A stretch of DNA of 64,000 bases, taken from Streptomyces sp. Tu6071 (GTDB lineage: Bacteria > Actinomycetota > Actinomycetes > Streptomycetales > Streptomycetaceae). Of the stretch, positions 1 to 7,684 are shown in pieces (positions within the stretch are counted from its first letter, which is position 1; each line of letters starts with the position of its first letter). The notes under the pieces were generated by a model. That model ran no database searches. It saw only the letters and a program-made list of their open reading frames with translations, and was not told where the DNA came from. The stretch is from positions 3,452,945-3,516,944 of the forward strand of contig NZ_CM001165.1 in NCBI RefSeq assembly GCF_000213055.1. Direction: 5' to 3'. Both the position numbers and the translations under genes were made by a program.

Positions 1-35
1 CGGGCGTGCGGCGTTCCTGCGGCGGGCGTACGGCT

Positions 36-147
36 TCGCTACCGCGTGCGTACGGGGTCGCTACCGCGTGCGTACCGCATGCGTGGTCCGTACGTCGTCG
101 CCACCGCGTCCGCAGTTCCTACGACGGCGCTACCGCGTCCGTACCGC
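36..147. repeat. degenerate short repeats next to yqeY
   Basis: An 18-base unit (core gctaccgcgtgcgtac) occurs at 36-53 and again at 58-75, a 22-base period. More degenerate copies (ccaccgcgtccgc, gctaccgcgtccgtacc) follow up to about 147. No gene is convincing on either strand of bases 1-147, although short ORFs run through it. It lies just downstream of the yqeY-like stop codon, so it may be decayed intergenic repeat DNA. Function unknown. Confidence 0.4.
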
Positions 148-615
148 TCAGCCCCCGGCGAGCGCCTTCTTCACCGCGGCGGCCACGCGACCGCCCTCGG
201 CGAGGCCCTTGACCTTCGGGCCCACGATCTTCATGACCTGCCCCATCGCCTTGGGCCCCTCGGCCCCGGCGGCGCGCGCCTCGGCGACGGCCTCGGCGAC
301 GACGCGGTCCAGCTCGGCGTCGTCGAGCTGGCGGGGCAGGTAGTGCGCGAGCACCTCGCCCTCGGCCTGCTCGCGCTCGGCCTGCTCGGTGCGGCCCGCC
401 TGGGCGAAGGCGTCGGCGGCCTCGCGGCGCTTCTTCGCCTCCTTGGCGAGCACCTGGAGCACCTCCTCGTCGGAGAGCTCGCGGGCCTTCGTACCGGAGA
501 CCTCTTCCTTGCTGATCGCGGTGAGCGTCAGCCGGAGCGTCGCGGACCGCAGCTCGTCACGCGCCTTGATGGCGGTCTGGAGGTCGTCGCGCAGGGTGGA
601 CTTGAGGGTGGTCAT
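148..615 (-). CDS. GatB/YqeY domain-containing protein
   Basis: A 155-residue cytosolic protein, the usual length of YqeY-family proteins. It starts MTTLKSTLRDDLQTAIKARD and carries the family hallmarks: a helical N-terminal half (LRLTLTAISKEE) and a C-terminal half with LPRQLDDAELDRVV and PKAMGQVMKIV. YqeY resembles the tRNA-binding tail of the GatB amidotransferase subunit, but its cellular role is not firmly known. It is divergent from the metallophosphoesterase gene, with 74 bases between the two starts, so both promoters must lie there. Nothing unusual is visible in the sequence. Confidence 0.9.
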   Translation of the reverse strand: MTTLKSTLRDDLQTAIKARDELRSATLRLTLTAISKEEVSGTKARELSDEEVLQVLAKEAKKRREAADAFAQAGRTEQAEREQAEGEVLAHYLPRQLDDAELDRVVAEAVAEARAAGAEGPKAMGQVMKIVGPKVKGLAEGGRVAAAVKKALAGG

Positions 616-689
616 GCGGCCAGTGTCTCAGGTGGGTACGGGAAAGCCCTCCGGATTTCCCGGGGCCCCGCGTCTGACACGATGAGGTC

Positions 690-1628
690 ATGCGCGCGCG
701 ATTCAAGGTACCTCTGGGCATCACGGCGGGAATCGGGGCGACGGCGGCGGCCGGCCTCGTCTACGCGGCGGGTTTCGAGGTGAGGTCGTTCCGGCTGCGC
801 CGGGTCACGATCCCCTGCCTGCCGCAGGGGATGCGCCCGCTGCGCGTCCTCCAGGTCTCGGACATCCACATGGTGTGCGGCCAGAAGAAGAAGCGCCGCT
901 GGCTCCAGTCGCTCGCCGGGCTGCGCCCGGACTTCGTGATCAACACGGGCGACAACCTCTCGGACCCGCAGGGGGTCCCGGAGGTCCTGGACGCGCTCGG
1001 GCCGCTCATGGAGTTCCCCGGCGCGTACGTGTTCGGCTCGAACGACTACTACGGGCCCCGGCTGCGCAACCCGGGCCGCTACCTCCTGGAGAAGGCGCGC
1101 GGCGCGCACGGCCTCAACGGCAACGCGCCCGCCGAGAACGTGGTGCACAACCCGTGGGAGGAGCTGCGGGACGGCTTCGACGCGGCGGGCTGGCTCAACC
1201 TGACCAACACGCGCGACACCCTGAAGCTCGACGGCTGCCGCATCGGGCTGACGGGCATCGACGACCCGCACATCAAGCGGGACCGCTACGCGCGGGTCGC
1301 GGGCGGCCCCGACCCGGAGGCGGACGTCTCCTTCGGCATCGTGCACGCCCCGTACCTGCGCGCCCTGGACGCCTTCACGGCGGACGGCTACCCGCTGATC
1401 CTGGCCGGTCACACCCACGGCGGCCAGCTCTGCGTCCCCTTCTACGGGGCCCTGGTCACCAACTGCGACCTGGACACGGACCGCGTGAAGGGCCTGTCCA
1501 CCCACACGACGGCCGGCCACACCGCCCACCTGCACGTTTCCGCGGGCTGCGGCACCAACCGCTACACCCCCGTCCGCTTCGCCTGCCCCCCCGAGGCATC
1601 CCTCCTCACCCTGACCCCCTCGGCCTGA
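690..1628 (+). CDS. membrane-anchored metallophosphoesterase
   Basis: A 312-residue calcineurin-like phosphoesterase of the YaeI type. An N-terminal hydrophobic segment (about residues 8-27) probably anchors it in the membrane with the catalytic domain outside. The metal-binding motifs appear in order: SDIH (about 58), GDN (about 87), GSND in place of the usual GNHD (about 116), and GHTHGGQ near residue 240. Family members hydrolyse phosphodiesters or phospholipid pyrophosphates; the substrate here is not known. The ATG at 690 is preceded by gatgagg. The tRNA-Pro gene follows 91 bases downstream. Confidence 0.85.
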   Translation: MRARFKVPLGITAGIGATAAAGLVYAAGFEVRSFRLRRVTIPCLPQGMRPLRVLQVSDIHMVCGQKKKRRWLQSLAGLRPDFVINTGDNLSDPQGVPEVLDALGPLMEFPGAYVFGSNDYYGPRLRNPGRYLLEKARGAHGLNGNAPAENVVHNPWEELRDGFDAAGWLNLTNTRDTLKLDGCRIGLTGIDDPHIKRDRYARVAGGPDPEADVSFGIVHAPYLRALDAFTADGYPLILAGHTHGGQLCVPFYGALVTNCDLDTDRVKGLSTHTTAGHTAHLHVSAGCGTNRYTPVRFACPPEASLLTLTPSA

Positions 1629-1636
1629 GAACCGGA

Positions 1637-1687
1637 TTTCGCCCTGGGCCCGGAGTCGGCTAAAGTATCGGTTGTCGCCACGACAAC
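1637..1687 (+). promoter_or_regulatory. possible promoter and leader hairpin of tRNA-Pro
   Basis: A TAAAGT sequence at 1661-1666 lies about 18 bases after TTTCGC (1637-1642) and may be the -10/-35 pair for the tRNA. A perfect 7-base inverted repeat with a 3-base loop (gttgtcg/cgacaac, 1671-1687) follows. Spacing to the tRNA start is plausible, but the -35 match is weak, so this is a tentative call. Confidence 0.35.
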
Positions 1688-1719
1688 ATCACCACCGAGT
1701 GACCAGTCGCCGACGACAC

Positions 1720-1793
1720 CGGGGTGTGGCGCAGCTTGGCAGCGCGCTTCGTTCGGGACGAAGAGGTCGTGGGTTCAAATCCCGCCACCCCGA
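1720..1793 (+). tRNA. tRNA-Pro (CGG anticodon)
   Basis: A 74-base cloverleaf can be folded by eye. The acceptor stem CGGGGTG pairs with CACCCCG, the D-arm is GCGC/GCGC, the anticodon stem CTTCG/CGAAG encloses loop TTCGGGA with anticodon CGG, and the T-arm is GTGGG/CCCGC with loop TTCAAAT. The discriminator is A, and CCA is not encoded. The 3' part, from the anticodon loop onward, is repeated exactly at 25121-25165, so an element has integrated here while rebuilding a complete tRNA gene on the left side. Confidence 0.97.
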
Positions 1794-1796
1794 CAG
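1752..1796 (+). repeat. attL: 45-base attachment repeat
   Basis: The sequence from the tRNA anticodon loop (ttcgggacgaag) through the acceptor end (ccaccccgacag) is identical to 25121-25165. The base before it differs (g here, a on the right) and so does the base after it (t here, c on the right), so both edges of the identity block are defined. The copy lies inside the intact tRNA-Pro gene. Confidence 0.93.
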
Positions 1797-1808
1797 TGAA
1801 GTACCAGG

Positions 1809-1845
1809 TCAGGGGCCTGATCCGCAGCGCGGGTCAGGCCCCTGA
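1809..1845 (+). terminator. element-supplied terminator after tRNA-Pro
   Basis: A perfect 12-base stem (tcaggggcctga/tcaggcccctga) with a 13-base loop lies 15 bases after the tRNA end. It is inside the element, so it replaces the terminator that lay behind the tRNA before integration and now sits beyond attR. There is no U-tract, as is common in Streptomyces. Confidence 0.65.
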
Positions 1846-1864
1846 GTGGTTCCTGGAGATCGTT

Positions 1865-1889
1865 TGGGAGAAATCTGGGAGAAGATCTT
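1865..1889 (+). repeat. left copy of 25-base element-end repeat
   Basis: A 25-base sequence beginning tgggagaaatct and ending gatctt matches 24996-25020 at 23 of 25 positions, in the same orientation. In the circular form of the element the two copies would flank attP at roughly 70-110 bases. This placement fits arm-type binding sites for the integrase. The role is inferred from position only. Confidence 0.55.
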
Positions 1890-2036
1890 GGTCGGCTTCT
1901 CCCAGGACCGGCCTCCAGTGCCGCAGGATGAGTGACGCTCAAGCGCCCTCGGACCTGCGCGTTCGCGAATCCAGGGCTCGTAGCTGACCAGGAACGCCGC
2001 GGCGGGCCGCCCCAACGGTCGTTAGGAACACCGCAC

Positions 2037-2726
2037 ATGGCAGGTCATCGCTCAGCTCCTCCCCACGGCCCCGCCCATGCGCTTGCCGAACGAGTGCGGG
2101 CGTTACGGGAGGACCGCGGGTGGACGCGTGAACGGCTGGCCAAAGAGGCAGGCATCGCCGCCGTGACGCTGCGCCGCTTGGAGAGCGAGGGAGCGATCCA
2201 GCCAGGTTTCTTCACCGTCGGCGCGGTGGCTGAGGCTCTTTCCGTCTCCCTCGATGATCTTTTCCGGGTGACCCAGGTCCCACCCGCTACCCCCGGTCTC
2301 TGGTCAGCCGGGTACGAAGGCCGAGACATCGACTCATTCGTCGCCTCTCTCGTCGACAGTCACATCGGTGTTGTAGCGGACGTAAGGCTCACCCCGATCA
2401 GCCGCAAGAAGGGCTTCAGCAAGACCCGCCTCGGGGAGGCCCTGGCCGAGGCCGGCATCGAGTACACGCACCTTCGTGGCCTGGGCAATCCGAAGGACAA
2501 TCGACAGCCCTTCTGGGACGGCCGCATCGAAGTGGGGTGCGCGCGCTTCCGTGGCCTGCTGCGATCCGAAGAGGCACAGGCCGACCTTGACCGCCTGGCA
2601 GAGCACGCCCGAGCGTCGCGGGTCGCGGTGCTGTGCTTCGAAAAGGACCAGAGTCGCTGTCACCGGCAGGTCGTCTTGGAGACGATCCGCAACCGGGTCC
2701 AAGTGCCGGTGAATCCTTTGGCCTGA
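2037..2726 (+). CDS. XRE HTH - DUF488 fusion protein
   Basis: A 229-residue fusion. Residues about 12-68 form an XRE-type helix-turn-helix (RVRALREDRGWTRERLAKEA, then TLRRLESEG). Residues about 80-225 are a DUF488 domain with the typical WSAGYEGRDIDSFV, VADVRLTPISRKKGFSKTRL and the C-terminal CFEKDQSRCHR. DUF488 proteins are widespread and of unknown biochemistry. The ATG at 2037 has aggaa about 10 bases ahead. The gene heads a probable two-gene operon with the following gene (88 bases apart). Placed as first cargo next to attL, it may be a defence or regulatory module; that is inference. Confidence 0.75.
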   Translation: MAGHRSAPPHGPAHALAERVRALREDRGWTRERLAKEAGIAAVTLRRLESEGAIQPGFFTVGAVAEALSVSLDDLFRVTQVPPATPGLWSAGYEGRDIDSFVASLVDSHIGVVADVRLTPISRKKGFSKTRLGEALAEAGIEYTHLRGLGNPKDNRQPFWDGRIEVGCARFRGLLRSEEAQADLDRLAEHARASRVAVLCFEKDQSRCHRQVVLETIRNRVQVPVNPLA

Positions 2727-2814
2727 CTTCGTCCCCGGCTTTCGTACGCGCCCTTGCCAGCGGTGCATGCCTCTCGTCCAATCGGATCGGGGAGACCGAG
2801 GGAGGGGGCACGCC

Positions 2815-3648
2815 ATGGCGTCGTCGGCATTCAGGAAGCGACAGCGCGCACGGATCATGATCACGGTCAAGACGTATCCGGAGCTGTCCAGCAAATACCG
2901 TGAGACCAGCTGTGTGGCCGGCATACGCCTCGACCAAGGCGAGCCACAGCACGTGCGGCTCTTCCCTGTACCCTTCCGACTCCTCAGCGAAGAGGCGCAG
3001 TTCTCCAAATACTCGATCATCGAAGTCGACGTCGAGCCACACCGTCTTGAGCGGGATTCCCGCCCAGAGAGTCTCCGGCCGTATCTCGACACGCTGGAGA
3101 TTGTGGGCGAGGTGCCGCCAGACGGCGGCTGGCGGAAGCGGTATCGCCACGTTGAGCCGCTGCTCGCCCCGTCGCTCTGCGCCATCAAGCGGGATCAGCA
3201 GAAGCGAGGTACGTCCCTCGGTGTCTTCCGCCCCGCCGAGATCACCCGCTTCCGTCTGGAGGCCGCCGAGCCCTGGTCCGTCTCCAAGGCCGCGCTGGCC
3301 GACCAACTCGACTTGTTCGAGCAGGAGCTGAACCCGCTGGAGTGGGTGCCGCTCGACCTCCGCTACAGCTTTCGCTGCGCCGAAGACGACTGCCCGACCC
3401 ACGACATGGGGCTGAAGGACTGGGAGGCAGGACAGTCGTACCGCAAGTTCCTGCGCAAGTACGGTGAGCGCGGGGTCCGTCATGCGCTCCGCGAGCGCTG
3501 GTACACGCGGATGTGCGCCCCAAGCCGGGCCGTCCACTTCTTCGTCGGCAACATCGCGGCCCATCCCAAGACGTTCATGCTGCTGGCCGTCTTCTACCCG
3601 GAGCGGAAGGTCGTCGAGTACATGCAGGACAGCCTGTTCGGCGAGTGA
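2815..3648 (+). CDS. DUF488-partner protein, putative zinc-binding
   Basis: A 277-residue cytosolic protein with no membrane segment. It has a Cys/His cluster near residue 190 (FRCAEDDCPTHDM followed by DWE) that looks like a metal site, and a C-terminal part around VHFFVGNIAAHPKTFML. The ATG at 2815 follows a strong ggaggggg ribosome site. I do not recognise a named family with certainty. Genes of this shape are, to my knowledge, found beside DUF488 genes, which suggests the two products act together. The next gene is convergent, 22 bases away. Confidence 0.6.
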   Translation: MASSAFRKRQRARIMITVKTYPELSSKYRETSCVAGIRLDQGEPQHVRLFPVPFRLLSEEAQFSKYSIIEVDVEPHRLERDSRPESLRPYLDTLEIVGEVPPDGGWRKRYRHVEPLLAPSLCAIKRDQQKRGTSLGVFRPAEITRFRLEAAEPWSVSKAALADQLDLFEQELNPLEWVPLDLRYSFRCAEDDCPTHDMGLKDWEAGQSYRKFLRKYGERGVRHALRERWYTRMCAPSRAVHFFVGNIAAHPKTFMLLAVFYPERKVVEYMQDSLFGE

Positions 3649-3670
3649 GTGAAACGCTCCTGCCAAAGAC

Positions 3671-4786
3671 TCAGGCAGACTTGCTGTGCTGCTGCGCGTC
3701 GCTCGCTTCGGACGCTCCGAACTGCTTTGGAAACGGGGTGACCGTCTTCATGCGGGGCTCCCTACCAAAGAACGACCGGTACTTCTCAACGGTGCCGATC
3801 TCCCTGACGACCTTCTTCACCCAGGCGGGCGTATAGACGTACGCGCCGAACGCCTCGCTGTAGATGCAATACTTCGCGTTCGTGGCGTGCGGATCGGAAG
3901 CGCCAGTGGCAGGTCTGACCCCGAGCCGTCGCCACATCTTGGCGTGCTCGTTGTGGACGCTGAATTCGAAGGGCACCTGATCTTCTACGAGGCGAGCCAC
4001 TCGTCCAGGGAGCAGTTTGTCCTTGTCTGCCACTTCGACGTGCTTGACCTTCTCGATCACCGTGCCGAGACGACCGGCCTCGACCATGGTCCTGCGCTCG
4101 CTCTCGCTCAGTTCGTCGAGCTTGACGAAATTGATCGCTAGGTCGGCGTCCGTCTTCGACCCGATAATGGGCACGAGCCGTACGCGGTAGTCGTATCGGA
4201 GGTCGTCGAGCAGTGCAGGATCGATGGCGGCCTCAAACTTCGCCACCAGGTCACGGGTGTGCTTCGGCAGCTTCTTGGCCGCTGCCTGGAGCTGCTCCCG
4301 CCCCTCAGCGGTGAGTGCCTGAAGCGAGATCGGGAATCGGAGCCGATCGGCAAGGCTGCACTCGGGGCCGAAGTGGGCGACCATTTCCTGCTCGTAGTTC
4401 ACTACGAGCGCCTGGGCCCTGCCACCTGTGACGATCTTCAGGTTGTGCTCGTAGCGGTGCTCCACCTTGTTGCGAAGCGCCACAAAGAGTTCCCCATTCA
4501 AGCGCACGGGATCTTTGTTGTCGGGGAACCGCTCCCTCAAGCAGCGGTCCAGATCCCAAGCCTTGGGTTCACCGTCGATCAGCTGGTGATGACCAGTCTT
4601 GGGATCGCTGTAGTGGTAGTCGATCTTCGCCTTGTGAAACTCCGCATGGAGCAGGTAGTGCCACGCCTTGTGCATGTGCGTGAGGAAATCGCTGTAGTTA
4701 CCAGTCGTGCAATTCCACTCATCCACCGCTTTGAGGGCGTGCCGCTGCGACTCCATGAGGATGTGGCGCCAGCGCGCGTATGCCAT
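3671..4786 (-). CDS. DUF3644 domain protein
   Basis: A 371-residue soluble protein. The N-terminal third matches DUF3644: ILMESQRHALKAVDEWN, then DFLTHMHKAWHYLLHAEF and ELFVALRNKVEHRYEHNL near residue 110. This helical, RN..EHRY-containing pattern resembles HEPN-like domains, which are often RNases in defence loci; that link is inference. I start it at ATG 4786 because gaagga lies 8 bases upstream; an in-frame ATG 24 bases earlier is less well placed. It lies downstream of int on the same strand but a hairpin separates them. Codon use is less GC-biased than in the flanking chromosome. Confidence 0.65.
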   Translation of the reverse strand: MAYARWRHILMESQRHALKAVDEWNCTTGNYSDFLTHMHKAWHYLLHAEFHKAKIDYHYSDPKTGHHQLIDGEPKAWDLDRCLRERFPDNKDPVRLNGELFVALRNKVEHRYEHNLKIVTGGRAQALVVNYEQEMVAHFGPECSLADRLRFPISLQALTAEGREQLQAAAKKLPKHTRDLVAKFEAAIDPALLDDLRYDYRVRLVPIIGSKTDADLAINFVKLDELSESERRTMVEAGRLGTVIEKVKHVEVADKDKLLPGRVARLVEDQVPFEFSVHNEHAKMWRRLGVRPATGASDPHATNAKYCIYSEAFGAYVYTPAWVKKVVREIGTVEKYRSFFGREPRMKTVTPFPKQFGASEASDAQQHSKSA

Positions 4787-4916
4787 GTCGTACGTCCTTC
4801 TCGTCCACAAGAAGGGTCACACCAACGGCCGCATCAGCACAAGCACGATTCTCACAACCAGTCAGGAAGAGCAGTCGTTCACAACTTCACCGTACGGATA
4901 CCGTCCCACCCCGCCT

Positions 4917-4945
4917 GATGCCCCACAACAGTGTTGTGGGGCATC
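4917..4945 (-). terminator. hairpin terminator behind the integrase gene
   Basis: A perfect 13-base stem (gatgccccacaac/gttgtggggcatc) with a 3-base loop starts 8 bases beyond the integrase stop on the minus strand. It probably ends int transcription before the DUF3644 gene. Confidence 0.75.
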
Positions 4946-4953
4946 AAATAGGG

Positions 4954-6471
4954 CTACCGAGGGGCTGCCATACGTGTGCGCAGGAGGTCGTCCAGCACGC
5001 GTACAGGGGAAGTTGGGCACATGACCAGGCGAGTGCAAAGAGCCGCCTCCCACTGCTCGGTCAGGCCGAGCATAAGGCGGGAGCGCATGCCACGGGTGAC
5101 GTGCGCGTAGCGCGCCGAGACAGAACCGTCGATGTGGCCCATGCGTTCGTCCATGAGGACCTTCTCCGTACCGAGGTCCTCCATCATCGTGCGGTGGGTG
5201 TGGTGAAGGCCGTGGGGTGTGAGGCCCGTGGCGATCGGGAGCCAGCAGGCGTCCGCCCGAGCAGCAGCGCCCCGGCCTCGGGCAGGGACGCCGGGCCACG
5301 GTTCACCCAGGATCGGCACGGGGCGAGCCTCCTGCGGAGCCTTCTTGGGGTACCAGCCTGATGCTGCCGGGGTGAACAGCCAGGTGGCGAAGCCGTTTCG
5401 GCGCCAGTGAGCTGCGTGCTCCGACGTGGCGCCACCGCGTACGAACCTGAGCTCAGCGATGGCGAGTTCGACGCGTACGCGGGTGTCCTCGCTTACGCGG
5501 TCGGGGTGGTTGAGGACGTTCGAGACCGTGCCCGTGGAGACTTCGGCACGGCGGGCGACATCGACGAGCCTCGCGCCCTGGTGGCCTCCTGTGCGCGCCG
5601 CGCCTTGGCCTCGGAAGACGTACGTCCTGCCGTGACAAGGGCAGGGCGTCGGCTTCGTACGGGCGATGTGGTTGAAGACCAGGGCGGACAGCCAGTCCAT
5701 CGAGTCGATGGTGCGGTAACTATCGTCCTTGGGCGGACAGCGCACCAGCTCGCCGGTGTCCAGCTCGTACAGCCGCCATTCGACGCGAAAAGCGGCAGGT
5801 CGGACGAACCCCGTTTCCAGGCCGACGATTTCGCCCCACCGCTTGCCGGTGTAGCCCTTGAGGACCGTGGCGACGAACTCGTCGTCGCGCCCGGAGAGCA
5901 GGGCCGCCCGCTCGGCAGTCAGCAGGATGCCGAGCGCGTCGGTGACGACCTTCTCCGGGCCGCGGTCGCGAGAGCGACCGGCGCGCTTGCCTCGTCCGCG
6001 CCGCCGGGCGGCCGGGTTGGACGTGAGCAGGCCCTCGTCGATCGCGTCCTCGAAGATCAGGTGGAGCGTGGAGCGCCAGGTCTTGACGCTCGATGCCGCG
6101 TAGGCTGCGCGCTCCTTCTTCTCCCACAGCTCGACGTCCGTGCGCAGGATGCTGGCGAGCGCCTTGTCCTCGAAGTCAGGGAGCAGGTGCTCCTCGATGT
6201 GGCGCTTGTAGTTCTGCATGGTCGAGGCAGCCAGGTCCTGGGAGGCGTACCAGCGGCTCGCGTACTCGCCGAAGGTTTCCTGGCCGAGGCCCGGATCGCG
6301 CCACTGGCCACGACGAACCGCCACCTCTTCGGCGTCTGCGGCCTGCTTGGCCTCGCGCTTGGTGGCGAACTTGACCACGGCGCCCGTGGAATCGGCGACG
6401 GTGCCGTACTTGCCGTCCTCGATCTTGTAACGGCCACGCCAGTAGCCACTGCGCTTCTCTGCGTACCCCAC
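4954..6471 (-). CDS. int: tyrosine integrase with inserted LacI-type HTH
   Basis: A 505-residue site-specific recombinase that should integrate the element into tRNA-Pro. Residues about 1-60 look like an arm-binding domain, 65-150 the core-binding domain, and the catalytic domain begins near 180. Catalytic candidates are R211 (GKRWGEIVGL), H420, H445 (RMGHIDG) and the nucleophile Y455 (SARYAHVT). The normal HxxR box reads HGLH, so the second arginine (position 423) is histidine. Between catalytic blocks, residues 300-347 are a LacI-family helix-turn-helix (LVDVARRAEVSTGTVSNVL). Start GTG 6471 follows gggaggga. The excisionase-like gene ends 32 bases upstream. Confidence 0.9.
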   Translation of the reverse strand: MGYAEKRSGYWRGRYKIEDGKYGTVADSTGAVVKFATKREAKQAADAEEVAVRRGQWRDPGLGQETFGEYASRWYASQDLAASTMQNYKRHIEEHLLPDFEDKALASILRTDVELWEKKERAAYAASSVKTWRSTLHLIFEDAIDEGLLTSNPAARRRGRGKRAGRSRDRGPEKVVTDALGILLTAERAALLSGRDDEFVATVLKGYTGKRWGEIVGLETGFVRPAAFRVEWRLYELDTGELVRCPPKDDSYRTIDSMDWLSALVFNHIARTKPTPCPCHGRTYVFRGQGAARTGGHQGARLVDVARRAEVSTGTVSNVLNHPDRVSEDTRVRVELAIAELRFVRGGATSEHAAHWRRNGFATWLFTPAASGWYPKKAPQEARPVPILGEPWPGVPARGRGAAARADACWLPIATGLTPHGLHHTHRTMMEDLGTEKVLMDERMGHIDGSVSARYAHVTRGMRSRLMLGLTEQWEAALCTRLVMCPTSPVRVLDDLLRTRMAAPR

Positions 6472-6503
6472 AGATCTCCCTCCCTTCTGTCGTATGGGGT
6501 GCG

Positions 6504-6881
6504 TTAAGCAGCTGCTTCGTACTGGGACTTGGTCATCCGTCGCGGTGGCCGGGCCTGGAGCCGGACGGTGGGTACAGCCACATCGGGCCGGTGCCGAGCG
6601 GGAGGCTTGCGCGTCGGCGCAGGAGCGCCGCCGGTGCGCTGCGCATTCACGGCCGGGCGCTCTTCGTGCATGCGGATGATCCCCGCGAGGTGCTCGTCCG
6701 AGAAGCGGTAAGCACGGCCGACGCGGGTGAACGGGATGAGCCGGCGGCGGGCACGGTCCTTGACCCACCAGGCGGTGCAGCCGAGGACGGCTGCGACTTC
6801 CTCGGGGACGTAGAGACGCGGCAGGCCGGCCTCGGCGGGCGAAGTCGGTGCCGAGGCAGGGGTTATCGCGGGTTGGCGCAA
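6504..6881 (-). CDS. xis: excisionase-like HTH protein
   Basis: A 125-residue basic protein. Residues about 20-70 form a MerR/excisionase-type winged helix (LYVPEEVAAVLGCTAWWVKD, then FTRVGRAYRFSDEHLAGI). The C-terminal third is rich in Pro and Arg and probably disordered. It lies directly upstream of int on the same strand, the usual xis-int order, and should bias recombination toward excision. The start used is TTG 6881 with agagga upstream; a later start is possible because there is no strong ribosome site. Confidence 0.75.
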   Translation of the reverse strand: MRQPAITPASAPTSPAEAGLPRLYVPEEVAAVLGCTAWWVKDRARRRLIPFTRVGRAYRFSDEHLAGIIRMHEERPAVNAQRTGGAPAPTRKPPARHRPDVAVPTVRLQARPPRRMTKSQYEAAA

Positions 6882-7007
6882 GGGGTGGGTCCTCTTCTGG
6901 CGGACATGGGGCGCGGCAACGCCGACCCGCCGGTCGATCGCTAGGGATGTGGGTGAGCTGCCCGGCCTGGGGGTTTGCGGCTCCAGGCCGGGAGGGGGTG
7001 CCGGAGG

Positions 7008-7520
7008 CTATGCCTCGCCGGTGGAGTGACCGTCACGGCCACCGGGCGGAGGGCCATGCATCTTCAGCATGGTCTTGCTGGCCTCCTCCGCGATGGCGCT
7101 CTGGACCATGAGGTCGGCTTCCTCGCGGATATCGGAGTGCTCGGTCAAATAGGCGTCGAGCGCGTCGCGCGCCTCGGTGAAGGCCATGTTGGCTCTCTGG
7201 GTGGCGCGGAACGCGTCCACGACCTCGTCGATGAGTTCCATGGCGCGGGCCTTGGCAGCCAGCTGCGGTGGCCCGACGAGGTTGCGCAGGTCGATGCCGA
7301 AGACTTCGGCGAAGCCGATGGCGTCGTCGAGGTTGATGCGGCGCTTGCCGTTTTCGATCCGCCAGACTGCGGACGGGTTCATCTCAAAGCCGGCCTCGTT
7401 GAGCCGGTCCGACAGGGCGTTGGTGCTCCAGCCGCGCGCCTCACGCTCCACCCTGATGCGAGTGGCAACGTTCGCCTCGCCGCTGAGCAGGACCCCCTCG
7501 GGCGGTTCTTCCTCCGCCAC
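7008..7520 (-). CDS. XRE-family repressor of the element
   Basis: A 170-residue protein. Residues about 18-75 are an XRE/Cro helix-turn-helix (VATRIRVEREARGWSTNALS, then SAVWRIENGKRRINLDDAIG). The rest is helical (VVDAFRATQRANMAFTEARD). It is divergent from the replication/mobilization block and faces four repeated GCGA(nn)TGCA sites in the intergenic region, so it probably represses that block and itself. This fits a master switch for the element. Its stop is 126 bases upstream of the excisionase-like gene, on the same strand. Confidence 0.8.
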   Translation of the reverse strand: MAEEEPPEGVLLSGEANVATRIRVEREARGWSTNALSDRLNEAGFEMNPSAVWRIENGKRRINLDDAIGFAEVFGIDLRNLVGPPQLAAKARAMELIDEVVDAFRATQRANMAFTEARDALDAYLTEHSDIREEADLMVQSAIAEEASKTMLKMHGPPPGGRDGHSTGEA

Positions 7521-7540
7521 GGCACTCCCTTCCGTTCGTA

Positions 7541-7618
7541 GCGATGCACTGCGGTTTGCAGCACAGCCTAAACAGTAGCATCGCTACTGCGAGATGCAAA
7601 GCGCTTATGCGATCTGCA
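7541..7618. promoter_or_regulatory. operator cluster between repressor and plus-strand block
   Basis: Four related half-sites of the form GCGA-(0 or 2 bases)-TGCA occur at 7541-7548, 7578-7584 (inverted, GCATCGC), 7589-7598 and 7609-7618. They sit in the 164-base divergent region, just ahead of the repressor start. Repressor binding here is inference from spacing and position. Confidence 0.55.
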
Positions 7619-7684
7619 ATTCGTGTGGCATAGTGATGGCATCCCACCTCACTGCCCTCAGGAGTCCGCACGCCCGCAAGTCAC

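Noticed and set aside
4259..4918. A 219-residue plus-strand ORF antisense to DUF3644
   Set aside because: No ribosome site and no family signature; DUF3644 motifs are clear on the minus strand.
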